Assembly (NCBI GenBank): GCA_963736695.1
Contig: CAVTPU010000004.1
Location: forward strand, 1,054,001 to 1,118,000
Origin: CAVTPU01 sp963736695
GTDB taxonomy: Bacteria; Actinomycetota; Actinomycetes; Mycobacteriales; Micromonosporaceae
DNA length: 64,000 nt
Direction: 5' to 3'
Shown here: piece after piece, positions 32,423 to 43,112 of the stretch
Layout: each line of letters begins with the position of its first letter
How positions within the stretch are numbered: the stretch's first letter is position 1
Position numbers and translations under genes: made by a program
Notes under the pieces: model-generated
Seen by the model: the letters and a program-made list of their open reading frames with translations, nothing else
Database searches by the model: none
What the model was told of the DNA's origin: nothing

Positions 32423-33361
32423 TCAATCGGACCACGACGAACAGCCCACCCGTGGGCAACACATCGGGTGACCCGACCACCCCGAGTTCCGCAGAACGCT
32501 GGCGACTTGGCGCGCCACCGCGCACGGATCGCCGGCCACGTCAGCGAAGCCATAGCGCAGCACCCGGTCCCCGGCGACGACCGCGTCGTTGTCGCGGGAC
32601 ATGTCACGCCACCGCCGACGGTCCGGATGTGCGGCACGACCGTCGAGTTCCACCCTCAACCGATAGTCCGGATATCGCACATCGTCATATCGTCGGACGC
32701 GCCGCCCCGATGCTTGCTGGCGCGCGGCAACCGGCAGGCCATGCGCCCTCTCGACGTCTCGCAGATAGGCCAGCTCCAGCCAGGAATGTGCGCCGGCTGC
32801 GACATCGACGAGCGCCGCCATCAGTTCGCTTCGCCATCTCACCCTGGAGCGGCGACGCATCGCGCAAGCGAGCCGTTCGCTGGTGGTCAGCCGAGATCCG
32901 ATCGCCTGAGCGAGCCAGCTCTGCGCGTCACCGATCGTGCGCGCAACCTGAGTGAGGTCGACGATAGTCTCCTCAAGCCGGGTTTGCGGCGGGGTTCGGC
33001 TCGGGTGCATCCTCATGGCCACGTGACCCGACCGGTGCACGACCACGCCCGGAATGCCGGCGGGATCGCGGCCACTCGGCACCGTGACGTGGATCATCTC
33101 CCCCGGTCCTTTCAGGAGCCCGGCGACTTCGGCCGCGGTCTCGTGACTGAGAACGGCTCCCGGGCCGGCGCGTAGCACGACTGCCCACAACAGACTCAGT
33201 CGAGGCAGCGGTCCAGAGAAGACCGCGAAGACTCCAAGAAAGACCCGCTGCCAGCGACCGGACCGGACGCGAGCTTTGATCGCCGAGTCGGTGACACCGG
33301 CCGCACGCGCTTGTGTCGCAGTGAGGATCCCGTGCTGCCTCTCGGCTATCTCGTCGAGCAC
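32423..33361 (-). CDS. DUF559 endonuclease-like protein with AbiEi-type N-terminus
   Basis: A 312-residue protein starting at GTG. The N-terminal winged-helix part (ILTATQARAAGVTDSAIKAR and WQRVFLGVFAV) resembles the AbiEi-type domain often fused to DUF559. The C-terminal part holds YPDYRLRVELDGRAAHPDRR and VLRYGFADV, the acidic core and terminal strand of the very-short-patch-repair-like nuclease fold. Such proteins are abundant in actinomycetes and mostly unstudied. There is no adjacent toxin gene. Confidence 0.8.
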   Translation of the reverse strand: MLDEIAERQHGILTATQARAAGVTDSAIKARVRSGRWQRVFLGVFAVFSGPLPRLSLLWAVVLRAGPGAVLSHETAAEVAGLLKGPGEMIHVTVPSGRDPAGIPGVVVHRSGHVAMRMHPSRTPPQTRLEETIVDLTQVARTIGDAQSWLAQAIGSRLTTSERLACAMRRRSRVRWRSELMAALVDVAAGAHSWLELAYLRDVERAHGLPVAARQQASGRRVRRYDDVRYPDYRLRVELDGRAAHPDRRRWRDMSRDNDAVVAGDRVLRYGFADVAGDPCAVARQVASVLRNSGWSGHPMCCPRVGCSSWSD

Positions 33362-33520
33362 GCCTGTCAGCGTGCCCAGCGCTGCACGGGGAAGTCCACC
33401 AGCGCATGATCACCTGTGGATAACTGGGAGGCACCGGGTGAGGCGAAGGGGTGGAGTGAACCGGACGAACGGGGTGGAACAGCGGGGTAAACAGGTAGAC
33501 CGAACGAGATGAGTGGAGCG

Positions 33521-34522
33521 TCAGCCGGGCAGGCGTTGGGGGCGCACCGCCGACCAGCGCATCGAGTCGCGGATGCCGTCGGCGATGGTGAACCGCGGCT
33601 CCCATCCGAGCAGCTCGCGAGCCCGCGTGCTGCGGGTATACGAGCCGACCGCGTCACCGAGGCGGGGGCCGGTCTCCCGTACCCGCAATGGAAGTTTGGA
33701 GACGTCGCGGAACGCCTCGACGAACTCCCTGACCGTGGTGCCGTTGCCCGTGCCGATGTTGATCACCTCATAGCCGTGCGGCACACCCGCGGGAACCAGC
33801 TCGTCGAAGCGCCGCAGGGCACGCACGTGCGCGGTGGCGAGGTCCCACACGTGGATGAAGTCGCGGATGCCCGAGCCGTCGCGGGTCGGCCAGTCGACAC
33901 CGGTGATCTCGAACTCCTCGTCACGTTCCGCTGACGTGATGAGCCGGCCGAGCAGGTGGGTGGGGTTGGCGACCTGCAGGCCGGAGCGCAGCTGCGGGTC
34001 GGCGCCGATCGGGTTGAAATAGCGCAGCGAGATGGCGCGCAGGTCATAGGCGGCGGTGCAGTCGTCGAGCAGCTGCTCCATCACGAACTTCGTGCGGGCA
34101 TACGGGCTCGTGGTCTCCAACGGCGAGAGTTCGTCGACGGTGAAGTCATCGCCGGGCCGGTAGATGGAGGCCGATGAGCTGAACAGATAGCGGGAGCAGC
34201 CGTTGCGCACGATGTGGTCGATGAGTTCGATCGACTTGGAGACGTTCTCGCGGTAGTAGCGCAGTGGGTGCTCGACCGACTCGGGCACCACGATCATGGC
34301 GGCGGTGTGCACGACCGCGTCGATGTCGGGGTGATCGGCGAAGATCTTGTCGATGAGTGGGCCGTCGGCGATGTCGCCTTGATAGAAGATCCGATCGCGG
34401 GCGAACTCGGCCCGTCCGGTGCTCAGATTGTCCAGGATGACCGGAACTATCCCGTCGTCGGCGCAGGCCGACGCCACAGTGCTGCCGATGAATCCGGCGC
34501 CGCCGGCGATGAGAACCTTCAT
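33521..34522 (-). CDS. galE: UDP-glucose 4-epimerase
   Basis: A 333-residue extended SDR. The NAD-binding motif is VLIAGGAGFIGS. The catalytic region has FSSSASIY and YARTKFVME (the Tyr/Lys pair). RYFNPIGADP is the substrate-loop signature. It interconverts UDP-glucose and UDP-galactose. It stands alone and is divergent from fadA, so it probably serves cell-wall or exopolysaccharide precursors. Confidence 0.93.
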   Translation of the reverse strand: MKVLIAGGAGFIGSTVASACADDGIVPVILDNLSTGRAEFARDRIFYQGDIADGPLIDKIFADHPDIDAVVHTAAMIVVPESVEHPLRYYRENVSKSIELIDHIVRNGCSRYLFSSSASIYRPGDDFTVDELSPLETTSPYARTKFVMEQLLDDCTAAYDLRAISLRYFNPIGADPQLRSGLQVANPTHLLGRLITSAERDEEFEITGVDWPTRDGSGIRDFIHVWDLATAHVRALRRFDELVPAGVPHGYEVINIGTGNGTTVREFVEAFRDVSKLPLRVRETGPRLGDAVGSYTRSTRARELLGWEPRFTIADGIRDSMRWSAVRPQRLPG

Positions 34523-34625
34523 AGAGCGAACCTACCGAATGGTCGCCCGCACCGAAGCGGGCTGGGTCTGACCCGTACGGGGAGAATGTGGTTTGGACCA
34601 CAGGTGGCGCCCACGCGGCGTCTAG

Positions 34626-34639
34626 TTACCCGTGAGTAG
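34626..34639. promoter_or_regulatory. imperfect palindrome upstream of fadA
   Basis: TTACCCGTGAGTAG lies 46 bases before the fadA start. The TTAC/GTAG ends give an imperfect dyad of the kind bound by TetR-family regulators of fatty-acid genes. No regulator is encoded next to it. The assignment is a guess from position and symmetry. Confidence 0.3.
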
Positions 34640-34684
34640 CATACGAGGATCACGCGAGACGTCCCATCACTCAAGGAGGCCGCA

Positions 34685-35902
34685 GTGCCCCGTGACACAC
34701 CACCGAGACACATCCGCGATGTCGTCTTCGTCGACGGCGTTCGCACGCCGTTCGGCAAGGCGGGCGGAATGTATGCCGCCACCCGCGCCGACGACCTTGT
34801 GATCCGGTGCATCCGCGAACTCCTGCGACGCAACCCCACCCTGCCCGCCGACAAGGTCGACGAGGTCGCCATCGCCGCCACCACCCAGATCGGCGACCAG
34901 GGCCTGACCATCGGCCGCACCGCCGCGCTGCTCGCCGGCCTGCCGTCGACCGTGCCCGGCTTCTCCATCGACCGCATGTGCGCGGGCGCGATGACCGCCG
35001 TCACCACCGTCTCCTCCGGCATCGCCATGGGGGCCTATGACCTCGCCATCGCCGGCGGCGTCGAACACATGGGCCGCCACCCCATGGGCGAGGGCGTCGA
35101 CCCCAACCCGCGCATCCTCGCCGAGAAGATCGTCGACCCGTCGGCGCTGGTGATGGGCGCGACCGCCGAGAACCTGCACGACCGCATGCCCGGCATCACC
35201 AAGGAGCGGTCCGACCGCTTCGCGCTCGCCTCCCAACAGCGGACCGCGCGGGCCTATGCCGAGGGCAAGCTCCAACCCGACCTCGTGCCGATCGCGATCC
35301 GTGACCCGGAGGCCGGGTGGGGCCTCGCCTCCGTCGACGAGGCGCCCCGCGAGACGTCGCTGGAGAAACTCGCGACTCTGAAGACCCCGTTCCGTCCACA
35401 TGGGAAGGTCACCGCCGGCAACGCGGCCGGCCTCAACGACGGCGCCACCGCGTGTGTGCTCGCCGCCGAGGACGTCGCGACCGAACTCGGACTGCCGATC
35501 CCGATGCGGCTGGTGAGCTATGGCTTCGCCGGCGTCGAGCCCGAGGTGATGGGCATCGGCCCGATCCCGTCGACCGAGAAGGCCCTGCGCCTGGGCGGAC
35601 TGTCCATCGACGACATCGGACTGTTCGAGCTCAACGAGGCGTTCGCCGTGCAGGTGCTCGCGTTCCTCGACCACTTCGGCATCGACGACGAAGACCCGCG
35701 GGTCAACGCGTGGGGCGGCGCGATCGCCCTCGGCCACCCGCTCGCGTCGTCGGGCGTGCGGCTCATGACCCAGCTCGCGCGCCGCTTCGCCGAGCACCCC
35801 GAGGTGCGCTATGGCATCACGTCGATGTGCATCGGCATCGGCATGGGCGGGACCGTTATCTGGGAGAACACCGCGGCGACCGGTTCGGAGGCAACCAAGT
35901 GA
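34685..35902 (+). CDS. fadA: acetyl-CoA acyltransferase (beta-ketothiolase)
   Basis: A 405-residue thiolase starting at GTG, with AAGGAGG upstream. The N-terminal part has VFVDGVRTPFGKAGG. The nucleophile Cys is in IDRMCAGAMTAV. The C-terminal signatures are ELNEAFAVQVLAF, GGAIALGHPLASSGVR and a final TSMCIGIGMGG with the acid/base Cys. It performs the last step of beta-oxidation. Its stop overlaps the fadB start by four bases, as in the mycobacterial trifunctional complex fadA-fadB operon. Confidence 0.95.
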   Translation: MPRDTPPRHIRDVVFVDGVRTPFGKAGGMYAATRADDLVIRCIRELLRRNPTLPADKVDEVAIAATTQIGDQGLTIGRTAALLAGLPSTVPGFSIDRMCAGAMTAVTTVSSGIAMGAYDLAIAGGVEHMGRHPMGEGVDPNPRILAEKIVDPSALVMGATAENLHDRMPGITKERSDRFALASQQRTARAYAEGKLQPDLVPIAIRDPEAGWGLASVDEAPRETSLEKLATLKTPFRPHGKVTAGNAAGLNDGATACVLAAEDVATELGLPIPMRLVSYGFAGVEPEVMGIGPIPSTEKALRLGGLSIDDIGLFELNEAFAVQVLAFLDHFGIDDEDPRVNAWGGAIALGHPLASSGVRLMTQLARRFAEHPEVRYGITSMCIGIGMGGTVIWENTAATGSEATK

Positions 35903-37989
35903 GCACGACGCAACAGTCCCTGCCGAATTTCCCCGGCGAGGTGGTCACCCACGCGTTCGTACGCGAAGTGCGGGTGCCCGGCCTGACTCGGCCCGCCGCC
36001 CTCATCACCCTCGACAACGGCTTGGACCACACGAAGCCCAACTCGTTCGGCCCCGCCGGACTGGCCAACCTCGAGGCCGCCATCGACGCGGCGATCGCCG
36101 CCGAACCCGCGTTCATCGCGGTCACCGGCAAGCCGTACATCTTCTGCGTCGGTGCCGACGTGACCGGCATGCCACTGATCAAAGACCACGACCAGGCAAT
36201 GGCGATCGGCTCGTACGGGCACAAGGTCTTCGCCAAATTCAAGGACTCGCCGGTGCCGACCTTCGCCTTCGTCAACGGCGCGGCGCTCGGCGGCGGCCTG
36301 GAACTGGCCCTGCACTGCCACTACCGCACCCTGTCGCGCGGCGTCGCCGCGCTCGGCCTGCCGGAGGTCTCCCTCGGACTGATCCCCGGCTGGGGCGGGT
36401 CGCAGCTGCTGCCCAACCTCATCGGCATCATCAACGCCGCCCAGGTCATCGTGCAGAACCCGTTGATGCAGAACAAGATGCTCAGACCCGCGCAGGCGCA
36501 CGAGATGGGCATCAGCGACGCGCTGTTCGACCCGGCCGACTTCCTCGAGCACTCGCTGGAGTGGGCCGCCGCGGTGGTGCAGAAGAAGACCACTGTGGAG
36601 CGCGAGCCGGTCGACCGCAGCGAGATGTGGGACGCCATCGTCGGCTTCGCCCGCCAGCAGCTCGACGAGCGCCTGCACGGCGCGCCGCTCGCGCCCGTAC
36701 AAGGCGCTGGACCTGCTCGCCATGGCGAAGACCGCGCCGTTCGCCGAGGGCACGGCGGCCGAGGACGAGGCGCTGGCCGACCTGGTCATGGGCGAAGAGT
36801 TCCGCAGTGGACTCTACGCCTTCGACCTGGTGCAGCGGCGGGCCAAGCGGCCGGCCGGCGCGCCCGACAAGGGCCTCGCGCCTGCCGGTGACGAAGGTCG
36901 GCATCGTCGGCGCCGGCCTGATGGCGAGCCAGCTCGCCCTGCTCTTCGCCCGGCGCCTGGAGGTGCCGGTGGTGCTCACCGACCTCGACCAGGCCCGGGT
37001 CGACAAGGGAGTGTCCTATGTGCACAACGAGATCGACAAGCTGGTCTCGCAAGAACCGGCTCAACGCCGGGAAGGCGGCGAAGCTGCGCGGCCTGGTCAG
37101 CGGCAGCGTCGACAAGCGCGGTCTTCGCCGACGCCGACTTCGTCATCGAGGCCGTCTTCGAGGACCTCGCGGTCAAGAAGCAGGTCTGGGCCGAGCTGGA
37201 GAAGATCGTCACGCCCGGAGTGCGTGCTCGCCACCAACACCTCGTCGCTGTCGGTGACCGCGATGGCCGCCGACCTCGAGCACCCGGAGCGGGTCGTCGG
37301 CTTCCACTTCTTCAACCCGGTCGCGATGATGCCGCTGCTGGAGATCGTGCGCGGCGGAGCGCACCGACGACGCGACGCTGGCCACCGCGTTCGCCGTCGG
37401 CAAGTCGCTGCGCAAGTCGTGCGTGCTGGTCAAGGACGCGCCCGCGTTCGTGGTCAACCGGCTGCTGACCCGGTTCCTCGGCGAGATCCTCGGCGCCGTC
37501 GACGCCGGCACCCCGCCGGAGGTGGCCGACTCCGCGCTCGACCCGCTCGGCCTGCCGATGCGGCCGTTGGCGCTGCTGTCACTCGTCGGCCCGGCGGTGG
37601 CCTATCACGTGGGCGGCACGCTGCACGCGGCCTTCCCGGACCGGTTCGCCGTCAGCGACAACCTGCGCCGCATCGCCGAGTCGCGAGCCCCGCTCTTCGT
37701 CGACGACGCGATCAACCCGCAGGTCGCGGAGTTGCTGCAGGTCGGATCGGCGCCGTTGACCGAGGTCGAGGTGCGCGACCGCGCGCTGACGGCACTGGCC
37801 ACCGAGATCCGACTGATGCTCGACGAGGGGGTCGTCGCCGACGCCCGGGACATCGACCTGTGCATGATCCTCGGCGCCGGCTGGCCGTTCCACCTCGGCG
37901 GTGTCACGCCCTACCTGGACCGTGCGGGCGTCTCGGAAAGCGTGACCGGACAACGGTTCCTCGCCCGCGGGGTGGCGAGCCTGGGCTGA
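35899..37989 (+). pseudogene. fadB: FadB enoyl-CoA hydratase / 3-hydroxyacyl-CoA dehydrogenase, six +1 frameshifts
   Basis: The hydratase half is intact in one frame (VTGKPYIFCVGADV, NGAALGGGLELALHCHY, LPEVSLGLIPGWGG). The dehydrogenase half is split by single extra bases near 36690, 36880, 37050, 37110, 37215 and 37360. Removing them restores about 694 residues, including the NAD motif VGIVGAGLMASQLA, ATNTSSLSVTAM, VGFHFFNPVAMMPLLEIV and VLVKDAPAFVVNRLL. All six shifts have the same sign and the sequence between them is well conserved. Sequencing error is therefore more likely than true decay. The protein would form the trifunctional beta-oxidation complex with FadA. Confidence 0.85.
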
Positions 37990-38136
37990 TCCGGCAATCT
38001 CGATTTACCCCTCCTCGGGTACGCCCGGCGCGGGCTGGTCTGACTCTGACCGGCCCGCGCCGACGCGTCTGTGCTCGCTCCGCACCCGCCGGCCATCGCT
38101 GTTAGCCTGGCCGCATCACGGGAGGAGCGCTTCACC

Positions 38137-38745
38137 ATGCCTGCACCCCATCGGGTTCCCACGGCTGTTCGTGTCGCCGTCATCGCACTGCTCACCGCCA
38201 CGGTCGTGGGTCTGATCCAAGCCGTCAACGCCGCGTGGGAGAGACAGACGCTCGTCGCCGCGATGCACGACGCGGTCCGATATGTCGATCCGGAGACATT
38301 GCGACGTTCTACATCGTCACTGCGGGACAGCCTCGAGCTCGCGTTGCCGGCCGGGGTCGGGCTCACCGTCGCGGGGACCATCCTGACTCCCCTGGTCTGG
38401 TGGTCGCGGCAGTCCGGACGAGTGTTGACCTGGGTCGCGGCCGGCGTGTTCGTCATGATCCACGCGATCATGATGGCCTCCGACAGCGGCGTGGGGATCG
38501 GCGACTATCTCACCGCCAACGACGTGATCGCAGGCGCGGCGGACCTGCGTGACGCGGCTGGAGGCGGCGACGCGGCGATGGGCGATGCCACGACGATGGC
38601 CGCGTGGATCAACTCACAGATCGCGCCGCGTCAATTCTTCGCCATCTATTACCTGACGGAGATTCTCGCGCCGGCATATCTCGTCATCGCCGCCGTCAAC
38701 CTCGCCCGGGAGCCGGCCCACGCGCACTTTCGCATGGGCCGCTAA
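38137..38745 (+). CDS. membrane protein, four predicted helices
   Basis: A 202-residue protein starting at ATG, with GGGAGGAG upstream. Hydrophobic stretches occur at VAVIALLTATVVGLI, AGVGLTVAGTILTPLVWW, VLTWVAAGVFVMIHAIMMA and AIYYLTEILAPAYLVIAAV. The family is unknown. Its stop overlaps the end of the convergent sensor kinase gene (38742-38745). Confidence 0.7.
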   Translation: MPAPHRVPTAVRVAVIALLTATVVGLIQAVNAAWERQTLVAAMHDAVRYVDPETLRRSTSSLRDSLELALPAGVGLTVAGTILTPLVWWSRQSGRVLTWVAAGVFVMIHAIMMASDSGVGIGDYLTANDVIAGAADLRDAAGGGDAAMGDATTMAAWINSQIAPRQFFAIYYLTEILAPAYLVIAAVNLAREPAHAHFRMGR

Positions 38746-40002
38746 GGCAGCATCGGGACCGCGGCCGTCGCCGACACCACGGGGGTCGTCACGGCTGCGG
38801 GCAGGCAGACCGTGACGGTCAGACCCCCGTCGGGGTTCGCGGTGGCGGTGACGGTGCCGCCATGCGCCTCCGCGACGGCCCGCACGATCGACAGGCCCAG
38901 CCCCGAGCCGCGTCCCCCGGTGCGTTCCCGGCCACCCCGACGGAACGGCTCGAACAACCCGGAGACGTCGGCCGGCTCGACCTCGAAGCCGGTGTTGCTG
39001 ACGACGAGGGTGGCGGAGGTCTCGTCGCCTGTGGTGCGCACCGAGACCTGACCGTTGAGGTGGTTGTAGCGGATGGCGTTCTCGACGAGGTTGCCGGCGA
39101 GCCGGTCGAGCAGACCAGGATCGCCGACGACCGGCGGCGGAGTCGAGCTGGGTGCTGATGGTGAGGCTGAGCCGGTCGGCCTCCCGACGCACCGCCGCGA
39201 GGGCGGAGTTCGCGGCGGTCGCGAGGTCGGAGGGCATCTTGCGGGACAGCCGCCGGCCGGCCTGGGCTTCGCTGCGGGCGAGCACGAGCAGCGCGTCGAC
39301 GAGCGCGTTGGCGCGTTCGGAGCCGTCGCGCACCACCCGGGCCATGCGGCGAAACTCGGCGACGTCGGCGTCGGGGTCGGCGAGGGTTACGTCGATCTCG
39401 GTGCGCATGACGGCCAGTGGCGTGCGCAACTCGTGTGAGGCGTTGGCGACGAAGCGTTTCTGGGTCTCGAAGGTCGAGCCGATGCGGTCGAGCATCTGGT
39501 CGAAGGTGGCGGCGAGTTCGGCGACCTCGTCGTCGGCGCCGACATAGCGGATGCGTTGGTCGAGCGTCTCGCCGGAGAGATGTCGGGCGGTCGTGGTGAC
39601 CTGTTGCAGCGGGTGCAGTGCCCGTCCCGCGACGGCGTAGGTGCCGGCGGTGGCGACGACGCCGACGACCATGACGGCGATGAGTCCATAGATCAGCAGG
39701 TCGTGGCGGGCGGCGGCGGTGGTCTGGGCCTGCCACGTCGCGGCGTCGAGGTGGCTGCCGTCGGTGAGGGTGACCTGGCTGCCGGTGGCGAGCCGGTCGG
39801 TTGATCCGACCTCGCCACCGGCGAGCAGCGCGACCAACAGCACGAGCAGCGCGCTGGCGGAGCCGATGAGCAGCAGCGCGTTGAGCAGCGTCAGGCGCAG
39901 GCGCAGCGTGGGGCGCAGATGCAGGGTGGGGCGCAGGCGCAGGGTGGATCGGATCCACTCGCGCATCGTCCGGGAGTTGCGTGTGCCGCCATAGACTGTC
40001 AT
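38742..40002 (-). pseudogene. sensor histidine kinase, one +1 frameshift
   Basis: The N-terminal part has two membrane helices (LLNALLLIGSASALLVLLVA and IYGLIAVMVVGVVA), a HAMP region and the phospho-acceptor site FVANASHELRTPLAVMR. A single extra base near 39130 moves the ATPase part into another frame. That part contains NAIRYN-type N-box, FEPFRRGGRERTGGRGSG and LGLSIVRAVAEAHGG. Removing the base gives one continuous kinase of about 419 residues. The ATG overlaps the response-regulator stop (ATGA). It lies in the region of clustered +1 shifts, so error is likely. Confidence 0.82.
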
Positions 40003-40678
40003 CGCTGCCCCGGGTCGGCGGCGGGCATGCGGTAGCCGACGCCGACGACGGTCTCGATGAGCTGTGGGTCGCCGAGCTTTCGACGCAGGGTCATCATGGT
40101 CACCCGTACGGTGGTGGTGAAGGGGTCGGCGTTGGCGTCCCAGACCCGTTCGAGCAGTTCCTCGCTGGAGACCACGCCGCCGCGGGCCTTGAGCAGCTCG
40201 AGGAGCAGGCCGAACTCCTTGCGGGTGAGGTCGAGTGGGACGCCGGCCCGGCTGACGGCTCGTTGGGACTGGTCGAGGATGAGGTCGGCGGCGACGAGCA
40301 CGGGCGGCGCGGCCGGTGTGGCTCGGCGGCCCAGCGCTCGCACCCGGGCGACGAGTTCGTCGAAGGCGAACGGTTTGGGCAGGTAGTCGTCGGCGCCGAT
40401 GCGCAGCCCCTCGACGCGGTCGGCGACGGTGCCGCTGGCGGTGAGCATGAGCACGCGGGTCAGCGCGCCGGAGGCGACCAGGTCGGCGCAGATCTGGTCG
40501 CCGTGCACGCCGGGCAGGTCGCGGTCGAGGACCACCACGTCGTACCGGGTGACGGTTGTCGCCTCTTGGCCGGACGTTCCGTCGTAGGTCGACGTCGACG
40601 GCGAAGCCTTCGCGCGCGCAGGCCGCGGGCGATCGCGTCGGCGAGGCTTCGTTCGTCCTCGATCACCAATATGCGCAC
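39999..40678 (-). pseudogene. OmpR/PhoB-type response regulator, two +1 frameshifts
   Basis: The gene starts at GTG 40678 with GGAGGG upstream. It reads MRILVIEDERSLADAIARGL, then shifts frame at about 40620 and again at about 40590. It resumes with the phosphorylation-site segment VVVLDRDLPGVHGDQICADL, LMLTASGTVADRVEGL, and the winged-helix domain (LTRKEFGLLLELLKARGGVV, TTVRVTMMTLRRKLGD, ETVVGVGYRMP). The corrected length is about 225 residues. It is coupled to the histidine kinase gene. The regulon is unknown. Confidence 0.82.
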
Positions 40679-41046
40679 GTCACACCCTCCGCTTGTGGTC
40701 GCCGACGACTGACTGCCTCACGCTAGTCGGCCGCCGGTCACGAGCGCATCACGGGCGTGTTGCCGAATTGTTATCGCCAACAACAAACTTAACCCCGCCG
40801 TCATCTTGCGCTCGCCGTCGCCGACGCAATACGTTGCCGGACACAACAATCTGTGTGACCGTCCCCACAAGGATCTACCGGCCACGCGGAAGACGAGACG
40901 GCCGCCACCGAGCACCCGAGCGCTCCTCAGACCAATCGCTCCAGCTCAGGCGCACTGACACTCGAACTGCTCACGGCACCGTCGACGCGACGACGGGTCG
41001 ATTCCACCGCCGCCATGGGCGGCACAAGGAAGGGAAGGACCGGGCG
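40679..41046. other. divergent promoter region, response regulator and xylose-type transporter
   Basis: I see no gene in these 368 bases. An A/T-rich patch around 40768-40795 (TGTTATCGCCAACAACAAAC) is the likely promoter core for one or both directions. GGAAGGGAAGGACC just before 41047 is the ribosome-binding site of the binding-protein gene. Short ORFs here lack coding character. Confidence 0.45.
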
Positions 41047-42142
41047 ATGCGCAAAAGCATCTCTCTGCTGGCCGCCGGTGGCCTGTTGGCACTCGGCACG
41101 TTGGGCGCCTGCGCCTCGGAGAAGTCCGACGGCGGCAGCGACACCAAGACCCCATAGATCGGCGTGATCCTGCCGGACAGCGCCTCGTCCGCACGGTGGG
41201 AGACCGCCGACCGCAAGTACCTGGAGGCCGCGTTCAAGGCCGCCGGCGTCAAGTACGACATCCAGAACGCGCAGGGCGACAAGGCCGCAGTTCCAGACCA
41301 TCGCCGACCAGATGATCACCAAGCGGCGTCACCGTCCTGATGATCGTCAACCTGGACTCCGGCACCGGCAAGGCCGTGCTCGACAAGGCCAAGGCCCAGG
41401 GCATCGGCACCATCGACTACGACCGGCTCACCCTCAACGGCGGCGCCGACTACTACGTCAGCTTCGACAACGTGGCGGTCGGCAAGCTCCAGGGCGAGGG
41501 CCTGGTCAAGTGCCTCACCGACAAGGGCGCGAAGAACCCCGTCGTCGCCGAGCTCAACGGCTCGCCGACCGACAACAACGCCACCCTGTTCAAGCAGGGC
41601 TACGACTCGGTGCTCCAGCCGAAGTACGACTGCGAGGACTACATCAAGGGCCCGGACCAGTCGGTGCCGGACTGGGACAACACCCAGGGCGGCACGATCT
41701 TCGAGCAGATGCTGACCAGGGCCGGCAACAAGATCGACGGCGTGCTCGCGGCCAACGACGGCCTCGGCAACGCGGCGATCACCGTGCTCAAGCGCAACAA
41801 GCTCAACGGCAAGGTCCCGGTCACCGGCCAGGACGCCACCGTGCAGGGCCTGCAGAACATCCTCGCCGGCGACCAGTGCATGACCGTCTACAAGGCGGTC
41901 AAGCAGGAGGCCGACGCGGCCTCCGCGCTGGCGATCGCGCTGGCCAAGGGCGAGCACCCCGACCACCGGTCAGACCGTGAAGGACACCGAGTCCGAGCAA
42001 GGACGTCCCGGCCAAGCTGCTCGTCCCGGTCGCCATCTTCAAGGACAACGTCAAGGACGTCGTCGCCGACGGCTTCGTCACCAAGGCCGAGCTCTGCACC
42101 GGCGCCTACGCCGCGCTGTGCACCGCCAACGGCATCTCCTAG
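41047..42142 (+). pseudogene. xylF: sugar ABC transporter binding protein (XylF-like), in-frame TAG and four +1 shifts
   Basis: The gene begins with a lipoprotein signal (LLALGTLGACASE). A TAG at 41155-41157 interrupts it just before IGVILPDSASSARWETADRK. Single extra bases near 41287, 41325, 41965 and 41990 break the rest. The largest intact piece includes MIVNLDSGTGKAVLDKAKAQ, VVAELNGSPTDNNATLFKQG and GVLAANDGLGNAAITVLKRN, typical of XylF/ChvE-type binding proteins. The corrected protein ends AYAALCTANGIS. It would capture xylose or a related sugar for the permease and ATPase downstream. Confidence 0.82.
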
Positions 42143-42296
42143 CCACAACCGAGGACTGGCGGACGAATCATCGCCAGAATGGCGCCGCGCGGCACCCTGC
42201 TGCCGCGCGGCGCCCTACCTCCCGGGCACCGACCCCACAGCGCTCGTCACGGTGGGGCGGCCGGACCTACCATGATCGTTTGTTGAGGGGAGCACG

Positions 42297-43112
42297 GTGA
42301 ACAGCCCAGCAGAACAACCACTACTCGAGTTGCGGGGGCTCTACAAGAGCTTCGGCGCGGTGCAGGTGCTCCACGACGTCGACCTGACCGTGCCGGCTGG
42401 GCAGGTCACCGCCCTCGTCGGGGACAACGGCGCGGGCAAGTCCACATTGGTCAAATGCGTCAGCGGCATCCACCAGGCGGACGACCGGCGAGTTCCGCTT
42501 CGACGGACAGCCCGGTCACCATCCACAGCCCGCGCGACGCCGCCAACCTCGGCATCGAGGTCGTCTACCAGGACCTCGCGCTGTGCGACAACCTCGACAT
42601 CGTGCAGAACATGTTCCTCGGCCGCGAACGGCGACGGGGCGTCGTGCTCGACGACCCCACCATGGAGGAGATGGCCGCGAAGACCCTCGCGGGCCTCGCC
42701 GTGCGTACCGTCAAGTCGATCCGGCAGAAGGTCGCCAGCCTCTCGCGGCGGCCAGCGCCAGACCGTCGCCATCGCCAAGGCGGTGCTGTGGAACAGCAGA
42801 GTCGTCATCCTCGACGAACCGACCGCCGCGCTCGGCGTCGCCCAGACCGCGCAGGTGCTCGAACTGGTGCGCCGCCTGGCCGACAACGGGCTCGCCGTCG
42901 TGCTCATCTCGCACAACATGAACGACGTCTTCGCCGTCTCCGACCGCATCGCCGCGCTCTACCTCGGACGGATGGTGGCCCAGGTCAAGGCCACCGACGT
43001 CACCCACGCGCAGGTGGTCGAGCTGATCACCGCCGGGCGCAGCGGCGACCTCGGACTGCCCGCGAACGTCGACACCACCAACGGATTCGAACCGACCGGA
43101 GCGCAACGATGA
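42297..43112 (+). pseudogene. xylG: sugar ABC transporter ATPase (XylG-like), three +1 frameshifts
   Basis: Walker A is VGDNGAGKSTLVKCVSGIH. Extra bases near 42490, 42520 and 42735 shift the middle of the protein. After correction it reads VVYQDLALCDNLDIVQNMFL, an LSGGQRQ signature, and Walker B VVILDEPTAALGVAQT. It is about 270 residues, a single ABC domain rather than the double form of E. coli XylG. Its TGA overlaps the permease ATG. All three shifts add one base and are probably sequence errors. Confidence 0.85.

Noticed and set aside
36690..37400. programmed +1 frameshifting in fadB
   Set aside because: Six shifts in 700 bases, with the same kind of lesion in unrelated neighbours, fit sequence error much better than recoding.
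40693..41157. 154-codon frame reading into the binding-protein gene
   Set aside because: Only the part from 41047 has a signal peptide; the rest is promoter sequence.
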